Below, piece by piece: positions 1 through 3,443 of a stretch of DNA of 6,141 nucleotides. Under the pieces are notes generated by a model, which saw only the letters and a program-made list of their open reading frames with translations, was not told the DNA's origin and did not search any database. Source of the DNA: an uncultured Haemophilus sp. (GTDB taxonomy: Bacteria > Pseudomonadota > Gammaproteobacteria > Enterobacterales > Pasteurellaceae); NCBI GenBank assembly GCA_959600045.1, contig CAUGKJ010000058.1, forward strand, positions 1 to 6,141, written 5' to 3'. The translations under genes were made by a program, and so were the position numbers. Position 1 is the first letter of the stretch. Each line of letters opens with the position of its first letter.

Positions 1-275
1 CCCACTACTTGTGCCGCAATATAGCCAGGTACCAATTCCCAAGCAAACGCACCTTTCATTGCCACGCCAAGTGTTACCGCAGGATTTAAGTGTGCCCCAC
101 TGTAAGGACCTGTTACAACGACGGCCACATACACCGCAAATGCCCACGCGGTAGTAATCACAATCCAACCAGAACTTTGCCCTTTCGTTTTATTTAAACA
201 TACGTTGGCCACGACACCGTTACCTAACAGGATTAAGAGTGCTGTGCCAAAAAATTCTGCAAAATAGGCATTCAT
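1..275 (-). CDS. glpF: Aquaglyceroporin / glycerol uptake facilitator, GlpF-like (5' part only)
   Basis: Membrane channel of the MIP/aquaporin family that lets glycerol, and probably other small polyols, cross the inner membrane by facilitated diffusion. Ninety-one codons are visible, starting [18 protein letters not shown]; the 3' part lies beyond the window edge. Residues about 4-27 form the first membrane helix and about 38-57 the second. [10 protein letters not shown] at 59-68 carries the first NPA pore motif, and a third helix begins near 83. The ATG follows a GGAG ribosome binding site (284-287, complement) at 8 nt. It is divergent from glpK across a shared control region, so it very likely serves glycerol uptake. 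The stretch NGVVANV...[12 protein letters not shown] resembles the facilitators I remember from Gram-positive and clostridial bacteria more than E. coli GlpF. The second NPA motif and the residues that separate water from glycerol channels are not visible. Family sure; substrate likely. Confidence 0.9.
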   Translation of the reverse strand, partial: MNAYFAEFFGTALLILLGNGVVANVCLNKTKGQSSGWIVITTAWAFAVYVAVVVTGPYSGAHLNPAVTLGVAMKGAFAWELVPGYIAAQVV

Positions 276-345
276 AAGAGAATCTCCAAATAATGATTAA
301 CTTAATGATTTCATTAAAGAAATCTTGCTTTGCAATTCCGTTCGT

Positions 346-359
346 TATTTGATCAAATA
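346..359. repeat. Perfect 14-bp palindrome in the glpF leader
   Basis: TATTTGATCAAATA is a perfect palindrome about 70 bp upstream of the glpF start codon. It lies inside the predicted transcript, just downstream of the predicted glpF start site. It could be a repressor operator or chance in AT-rich DNA. It is not an FNR site, because the TTGAT and ATCAA halves overlap instead of being 4 bp apart. Confidence 0.35.
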
Positions 360-385
360 TTGAGATACTCAAAGTGAGTGGCTTC

Positions 386-413
386 ATTATCTAGTTTTAA
401 CCAATTAATTCAA
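386..413 (-). promoter_or_regulatory. Predicted sigma-70 promoter of glpF
   Basis: On the minus strand, TTGAAT (408-413) and GATAAT (386-391) are separated by 16 bp. The start site would be near 379, giving a leader of roughly 105 nt. The CRP site centred at 449.5 would then lie near -70, close to the known class I position of -71.5, which supports this promoter. The assignment rests on hexamer matching and CRP spacing only. Confidence 0.5.
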
Positions 414-432
414 TAGATGAAACCGATCTATT
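412..432. repeat. Inverted repeat, 7-bp arms
   Basis: AATAGAT (412-418) and ATCTATT (426-432) are perfect inverted arms around a 7-nt centre. The repeat overlaps the -35 element of the predicted glpF promoter, so it could be a repressor site. It matches no operator I recognise. Confidence 0.3.
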
Positions 433-441
433 TTCTAAAAA

Positions 442-457
442 TGAGAGAGGGATCACA
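442..457. promoter_or_regulatory. CRP-cAMP binding site, glpF-proximal
   Basis: TGAGA-N6-TCACA matches the CRP core TGTGA-N6-TCACA at 9 of 10 positions, and flanking AAA and TT bases also fit the 22-bp consensus. The centre at 449.5 is about 70 bp upstream of the predicted glpF start site, which suits class I activation. Carbon-catabolite control of glycerol uptake by CRP is well established in enteric bacteria; its use here is inferred. Confidence 0.65.
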
Positions 458-465
458 TTATTTTG

Positions 466-477
466 TGCGTTAACGCA
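466..477. promoter_or_regulatory. Perfect 12-bp palindrome TGCGTTAACGCA
   Basis: This perfect palindrome is centred at 471.5, nine bp from the centre of the PurR-like palindrome that it overlaps by three bases (475-477). Two overlapping 12-bp palindromes midway between two CRP sites suggest a second operator or an extended protein-binding region. I recognise no regulator for it. Confidence 0.4.
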
Positions 478-488
478 ATCGATTGCAT
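473..488. promoter_or_regulatory. LacI-family operator candidate matching the PurR consensus
   Basis: ACGCAATCGATTGCAT fits every fixed position of the E. coli PurR consensus ANGCAANCGNTTNCNT. Its inner 12 bp (475-486) are a perfect palindrome with the central CpG typical of LacI-family operators. It lies 33 bp (centre to centre) from the CRP site at 506-521 and 31 bp from the one at 442-457, so a bound repressor could affect either promoter. Which LacI-family protein binds is not shown; a related ribose, nucleoside or sugar repressor is possible. Confidence 0.5.
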
Positions 489-505
489 ATTTTCAGAGAA
501 AAATC

Positions 506-521
506 TGTGATGCTAATCACA
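506..521. promoter_or_regulatory. CRP-cAMP binding site, glpK-proximal
   Basis: TGTGATGCTAATCACA is an exact match to the CRP core TGTGA-N6-TCACA, with A-rich flanks on both sides. The centre at 513.5 lies 134 bp upstream of the glpK start codon. If TTAGAT (545-550) is the glpK -10 element, the site is near -43, overlapping the -35 region in a class II-like way. This is the strongest regulatory site in the window. Confidence 0.8.
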
Positions 522-569
522 AAACCCAACATTGCTTGTTCCAATTAGATTCGAATTCAATTAAGTTAG

Positions 570-597
570 GTTCGCAATTTGTTCGTTTAAGCTCAAA
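570..597. promoter_or_regulatory. Candidate GlpR half-sites (tandem GTTCG)
   Basis: GTTCG occurs at 570-574 and 581-585, eleven bp apart (one helical turn), and again at 340-344 on the glpF side. GTTCG is the core of the E. coli GlpR half-site. The 20 bp at 578-597 match the palindromic form TATGTTCGATAACGAACATA at 13 of 20 positions, the left half well and the right half poorly. A glycerol-3-phosphate-responsive repressor here would be expected, but the match is weak. Confidence 0.3.
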
Positions 598-617
598 ATT
601 TCTTCATTCATTTAATG

Positions 618-634
618 AGAGTGCCGAGCACTCT
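618..634 (+). promoter_or_regulatory. Hairpin abutting the glpK ribosome binding site
   Basis: AGAGTGC (618-624) and GCACTCT (628-634) form a perfect 7-bp stem closed by a CGA triloop. The stem ends on the base before the Shine-Dalgarno sequence AAGGAA (635-640). In the mRNA it would sit just upstream of the ribosome site, where it could tune initiation or protect the 5' end. As DNA it could be a small operator. No T-run follows, so it is not a terminator. Confidence 0.5.
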
Positions 635-640
635 AAGGAA
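635..640 (+). promoter_or_regulatory. glpK ribosome binding site (decides the start)
   Basis: AAGGAA lies 7 nt before the ATG at 648. The in-frame upstream ATG at 615 has no such site and would add 11 residues ([11 protein letters not shown]) encoded by the hairpin. The start at 648 is therefore preferred, and it gives the usual GlpK beginning with DQGTT near residue 11. Confidence 0.85.
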
Positions 641-647
641 TAGAACC

Positions 648-2159
648 ATGACAGACAAAAAATACATCATCGCTTTGGACCAAGGTACCACAAGCTCTCG
701 TGCAGTATTATTAGATCACAATGCGAATGTTGTCGAAATCGCCCAACGTGAATTTACACAAATTTATCCACGCGCAGGCTGGGTGGAACATAATCCAATG
801 GAAATTTGGGCAACACAAAGTTCAACATTAAACGAAGTTGTTGCAAAAGCAGGCATTACCTCAGATGAAATCGCGGCAATTGGTATTACTAACCAACGTG
901 AAACCACCATTGTGTGGGAAAAAGCAACCGGCACACCTGTTTATAATGCGATTGTGTGGCAATGTCGTCGTACCGCAGATATTACAGACAAACTTAAAGC
1001 GGATGGTCACGAAGAATATATCCGCAACACCACTGGGTTAGTGGTAGACCCATACTTCTCCGGTACAAAAGTGAAATGGATTTTGGACAATGTAGAAGGT
1101 GCTCGTGAAAAAGCGGAACGCGGTGAGCTTCTATTTGGTACCGTAGATACTTGGCTTGTATGGAAATTAACTCAAGGTCGTGTTCACGTAACGGATTACA
1201 CCAACGCCTCCCGTACCATGTTATTTAACATCCATACGAAAAAATGGGATGACAAAATGCTGGAATTATTAAATATTCCACGTTCTATGTTGCCTGAAGT
1301 GCGTAATTCTTCCGAAGTGTATGGCAAAACCAACATTGGGGGTAAAGGCGGCGTGCGTATTCCAGTTGCAGGTATCGCGGGCGACCAACAAGCGGCACTT
1401 TACGGCCATCTATGTACACGCGCAGGCCAAGCAAAAAATACCTATGGTACAGGCTGCTTTATGTTGCTTCACACCGGTGATAAAGCCATTACCTCTAAAA
1501 ATGGCCTATTAACCACCATCGCGTGTAACGCCAAAGGTGAACCTGAATACGCGCTTGAAGGTTCGGTATTTATCGCTGGCGCATCAATCCAATGGTTACG
1601 TGATGAACTCAAAATCGTACATGACAGCCATGACTCCGAATACTTCGCACAAAAAGTCCCAGATAGCAATGGCGTGTACGTTGTTCCGGCCTTCACTGGT
1701 TTAGGCGCACCATATTGGGATCCGTATGCACGCGGTGCAATTTTTGGTCTTTCTCGTGGTTCTAACCGCAACCATATTGTACGCGCAACCCTTGAATCTA
1801 TTGCTTACCAAACCCGTGACGTATTAGAAGCAATGCAATCTGACTCAGGTCAACGCTTACAATATTTACGTGTCGATGGCGGTGCAACCAACAATAACTT
1901 CTTAATGCAATTCCAAGCGGATATTTTAGATGTGAACGTAGAACGTCCCGTGGTGAAAGAAGTGACTGCACTAGGTGCGGCTTATCTTGCCGGTCTTGCG
2001 GTTGGTTTCTGGAAAGATTTAGACGAACTTCACGACAAAGCACGTGTAGAACGAACCTTTACACCAGATAATGATGAAGAAAAACGTGAACGTCGTTATA
2101 AAGGTTGGAAAAAAGCGGTTAAACGCTCATTAGAATGGGCAAAAGAAGACGCAGAATAA
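648..2159 (+). CDS. glpK: Glycerol kinase GlpK
   Basis: Cytoplasmic FGGY-family kinase that converts glycerol and ATP to sn-glycerol-3-phosphate, trapping glycerol entering through GlpF. The product has 503 residues, against 502 in E. coli. The N-terminal ATPase half has DQGTTSSR at 11-18, and NQRETT at 82-87 supplies the glycerol-binding Arg84-Glu85. Tyr136 and Asp246 (in [11 protein letters not shown]) match the E. coli substrate and catalytic residues. YGTGCFML at 266-273, GLGAPYWDP at 351-359 and the late glycine-rich DGGATNNNF (410-418) are all present, so it should be active. The loop GGKGGVRIP (231-239) keeps the Gly and Arg that bind the inhibitor fructose-1,6-bisphosphate in E. coli. 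The segment that contacts IIA-Glc in E. coli (PGIETTERNYRY) reads [12 protein letters not shown] (473-484), so inhibition by the PTS is doubtful. The gene stands alone, ends in TAA, and is followed by an uptake-signal terminator. Confidence 0.98.
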   Translation: MTDKKYIIALDQGTTSSRAVLLDHNANVVEIAQREFTQIYPRAGWVEHNPMEIWATQSSTLNEVVAKAGITSDEIAAIGITNQRETTIVWEKATGTPVYNAIVWQCRRTADITDKLKADGHEEYIRNTTGLVVDPYFSGTKVKWILDNVEGAREKAERGELLFGTVDTWLVWKLTQGRVHVTDYTNASRTMLFNIHTKKWDDKMLELLNIPRSMLPEVRNSSEVYGKTNIGGKGGVRIPVAGIAGDQQAALYGHLCTRAGQAKNTYGTGCFMLLHTGDKAITSKNGLLTTIACNAKGEPEYALEGSVFIAGASIQWLRDELKIVHDSHDSEYFAQKVPDSNGVYVVPAFTGLGAPYWDPYARGAIFGLSRGSNRNHIVRATLESIAYQTRDVLEAMQSDSGQRLQYLRVDGGATNNNFLMQFQADILDVNVERPVVKEVTALGAAYLAGLAVGFWKDLDELHDKARVERTFTPDNDEEKRERRYKGWKKAVKRSLEWAKEDAE

Positions 2160-2175
2160 TCCTTCCTAGCCAATA

Positions 2176-2219
2176 ATAAAGTGCGGTCAAAATCGCTTAT
2201 GTTTTTGACCGCACTTTAT
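2176..2219. terminator. Uptake-signal inverted repeat, bidirectional terminator after glpK
   Basis: Perfect 17-bp arms (2176-2192 and 2203-2219) flank a 10-nt loop. Each arm contains the uptake signal core: AAGTGCGGT at 2179-2187 and its complement at 2208-2216. It lies between two convergent genes, 16 bp after the glpK stop and 16 bp before the end of the minus-strand gene at 2236. A T-rich tract follows on the plus strand, but it is interrupted by A, so the U-run is modest. Inverted uptake-signal pairs acting as terminators are well known in Haemophilus. A 40-bp near-copy lies at 2906-2945. Confidence 0.85.
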
Positions 2220-2235
2220 ATTTTGAGGAAATATA

Positions 2236-2739
2236 TTACCGATAAATACTCGTACAATACGTCATAGCTTGTCTTATGGCTTTTCCTAATTCTTCATCTG
2301 AAATATTCTTGTCATATTTAAATTCTAATGGTGAATTGTCAGGAAGTGAAATTCCTGAATACCCACCAAGAGAATCCTGGTGAAGTGGCGCTATAATTAT
2401 AAAACTAGCTTCTTGTTCTAAAGATAAAAAAGACATATCCTTATAGATCGATTTTTTATTTTTGTATCCATAGCGTTTTTTCATCTCCTCTTCGAGATTT
2501 TTTTGTAGTCCTTTCATTTTTTCAGAATTAAAGATAGCCTGAAACTCTTCGAACGAAATTTCTTTACTTTCATTAAGCTTTTCTTTAATTAACTTTCCTA
2601 GATCTAAATCAGAAATATCAACTTCATTAAAAATAAAATCTTGATCTGGATCTGTCATTGCAATCATTCCTCTAATAAAAGAGGTAACTAATAAGAAATC
2701 TTTATTAATTCTAACAAAAGCAGCTTTAGGTTTGGTCAT
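2236..2739 (-). CDS. CdiI/DUF1436-like immunity protein, orphan
   Basis: Predicted cytoplasmic protein of 167 residues with no signal peptide or membrane segment. From memory its pattern fits the CdiI immunity family (DUF1436), whose members neutralise the C-terminal toxin of contact-dependent inhibition proteins. I see MTKP.AAFVRINKDF and a FIRG...MTDP block at 21-31, an acidic DLDLGKLIKEKL motif (45-55), the conserved-looking KKRYGYKNKKSIYKDM (87-102), IIIAPLHQDSLGGYSG (114-129), and the end motif SDEELGKAIRQAMTYC (147-162). The two L-G-K-x-I motifs resemble each other. The start is supported by an AAGG ribosome site (2749-2752, complement), 9 nt away. No toxin or cdiB/cdiA gene is in the window. 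GC is about 30% by hand count, against about 45% in glpK, which suggests acquisition. Promoter unclear. Family assignment is likely but not verified by alignment; the cognate toxin is unknown. Confidence 0.7.
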   Translation of the reverse strand: MTKPKAAFVRINKDFLLVTSFIRGMIAMTDPDQDFIFNEVDISDLDLGKLIKEKLNESKEISFEEFQAIFNSEKMKGLQKNLEEEMKKRYGYKNKKSIYKDMSFLSLEQEASFIIIAPLHQDSLGGYSGISLPDNSPLEFKYDKNISDEELGKAIRQAMTYCTSIYR

Positions 2740-2904
2740 ATCAATTTACCTTATTAACAATAATATTAGTTCCTTTCGATCTAGTATACATTAAACAATT
2801 ACCTAATTTACCACTTTGACTTGTTATGCTATCTATAGTGATATTTCTACAGAAAAGTGAATGTGAAATTATAAGGTTTACTTAGAATAATCATCTTTGG
2901 AAAC
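2740..2904. other. AT-rich leader upstream of the immunity gene
   Basis: These 165 bp contain no convincing gene or toxin remnant in any frame. On the minus strand a perfect -10 hexamer TATAAT (2868-2873) and weaker ones, TATACT (2783-2788) and TATAGA (2832-2837), could drive the immunity gene. Only the last has a passable -35 (TTCACT, 2856-2861, 18 bp away). Because the dyad at 2905-2946 terminates upstream transcription, the immunity gene must have its own promoter here. Confidence 0.4.
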
Positions 2905-2946
2905 AAAAGTGCGGTCAAAATTTCTTATATTTTTGACCGCACTTTT
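2905..2946 (-). terminator. Second uptake-signal inverted repeat terminator
   Basis: Perfect 16-bp arms (2905-2920 and 2931-2946) flank a 10-nt loop, with uptake signal cores at 2907-2915 and, inverted, at 2936-2944. It begins 10 bp after the stop codon of the 127-residue gene and should end its transcript. It separates that gene from the immunity gene, so the two are not an operon. Its central 40 bp match the dyad at 2178-2217 at 37 positions, with all three differences in the loop. Confidence 0.85.
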
Positions 2947-2956
2947 ATTTTATCAA

Positions 2957-3340
2957 TTAGCTATACTGCTGCCGATACTTCTCTAAATTATCTTGAAAAT
3001 GCTGAATATAGTATTCGATATCTTTTTCTGGGTAGCCAAGAATTCGGCCGATTTCACGTTCCACTTTTGGATCAAAACCATTCACAGTGCTTGCGGGAAG
3101 TAGCACTTCCATTTGTTCAGCAAGTGCAAGAGATTGGGGTAAATAGACAATAAAATCAGTTAAGCAAACATCATTTACATGACGTTGCACCGTTTTTGAA
3201 TGAAGCATTCCTAGCTCAAGATAAGGGAGAAAGGCGTCAGGAATACCGAGCTCCTGATTGAACAATGCCACTTGCTTTTCGCCCCTTAACATTAATTCCA
3301 GCTCCTTGCCTTCATGCGGCCCAAGAATACCTTTTTCCAT
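2957..3340 (-). CDS. Conserved-looking protein of unknown function, 127 residues
   Basis: I do not recognise a characterised family. The protein has 127 residues, is acidic, and has no signal peptide or membrane helix, so it is probably cytoplasmic. It opens with LGPHEGKELELMLRGEKQVALF (residues 6-27), a block I associate loosely with small uncharacterised proteobacterial proteins. IPDAFLPYLELGML (33-46) and a YLPQSLALAEQM stretch (66-77) follow. It ends with a helix-rich tail containing EREIGRILGYPEKDIEYY (94-111). The ATG at 3340 is well placed behind an AAGGA ribosome site (3349-3353, complement) at 8 nt. GC is about 41%, like the core genes and unlike the adjacent immunity gene, so it looks native. 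It is transcribed in the same direction as tex, but the tex terminator and its own candidate promoter lie between them. Confidence 0.85.
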   Translation of the reverse strand: MEKGILGPHEGKELELMLRGEKQVALFNQELGIPDAFLPYLELGMLHSKTVQRHVNDVCLTDFIVYLPQSLALAEQMEVLLPASTVNGFDPKVEREIGRILGYPEKDIEYYIQHFQDNLEKYRQQYS

Positions 3341-3363
3341 AAGAATATTCCTTTCGTTGAAAT

Positions 3364-3399
3364 AAAAAAAGGGGATTGGATGATTGACCAGATCCCCTT
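3364..3399 (-). terminator. Intrinsic terminator of tex
   Basis: On the minus strand, AAGGGGAT (3392-3399) pairs with ATCCCCTT (3369-3376). The stem extends by TGG/CCA (3388-3390 with 3377-3379) past one bulged base, around an 8-nt loop. A run of seven T residues (3364-3370) follows, giving a classic rho-independent terminator. It begins 44 bp after the tex stop codon and ends only 23 bp before the start codon of the next gene. Confidence 0.9.
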
Positions 3400-3400
3400 C

Positions 3401-3429
3401 ATTGTACGCCTATTTGGCCACAATGTTCA
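3401..3429 (-). promoter_or_regulatory. Predicted promoter of the 127-residue gene
   Basis: On the minus strand, TGAACA (3424-3429) and TACAAT (3401-3406) are 17 bp apart, with 4/6 and 5/6 matches to the sigma-70 hexamers. The predicted start site, near 3394, falls inside the first arm of the tex terminator. The new transcript would then lack most of that arm and could not fold the hairpin. This spacing would let the gene escape the terminator that stops tex. Prediction by hexamer matching only. Confidence 0.5.
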
Positions 3430-3443
3430 TCTAAATGACGAAA

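Larger units (their letters stand above)
276..647. other. Divergent glpF-glpK control region (overview)
   Basis: This 372-bp AT-rich stretch holds no gene. From left to right it contains the glpF leader (276 to about 379), a 14-bp palindrome (346-359), a predicted glpF promoter (386-413), a small inverted repeat (412-432), a CRP site (442-457), two overlapping 12-bp palindromes (466-477 and 475-486), a second CRP site (506-521), GTTCG repeats (570-597) and a hairpin abutting the glpK ribosome binding site (618-640). I could not settle the glpK promoter. TTAGAT at 545-550 as a -10 would put the second CRP site near -43, roughly a class II position. TTGCTT (532-537) with TTCAAT (556-561) at 18 bp is an alternative. 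Confidence 0.75.

Noticed and set aside
346..359. FNR site TTGAT-N4-ATCAA in the glpF leader
   Set aside because: The halves are merged as TTGATCAA with no 4-bp spacer. It is kept only as a palindrome.
615..647. Upstream in-frame ATG for glpK adding 11 residues
   Set aside because: It has no ribosome site, the added residues are encoded by the hairpin, and the ATG at 648 has a well-spaced AAGGAA.
1469..1771. Antisense open frame inside glpK, with others inside glpK and tex
   Set aside because: They overlap strongly conserved genes, have no ribosome sites, and their translations look like no protein family.
2881..2904. Remnant of another gene's C-terminus before the immunity gene (frame ending VSKDDYSK)
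   Set aside because: The frame runs back only through the terminator repeat and shows no family signal. Chance is the simpler explanation.
2176..2946. Insertion sequence or integron-like cassette around the immunity gene
   Set aside because: There is no transposase, integrase, target duplication or attC-like structure. The flanking repeats are fully explained as uptake-signal terminators.
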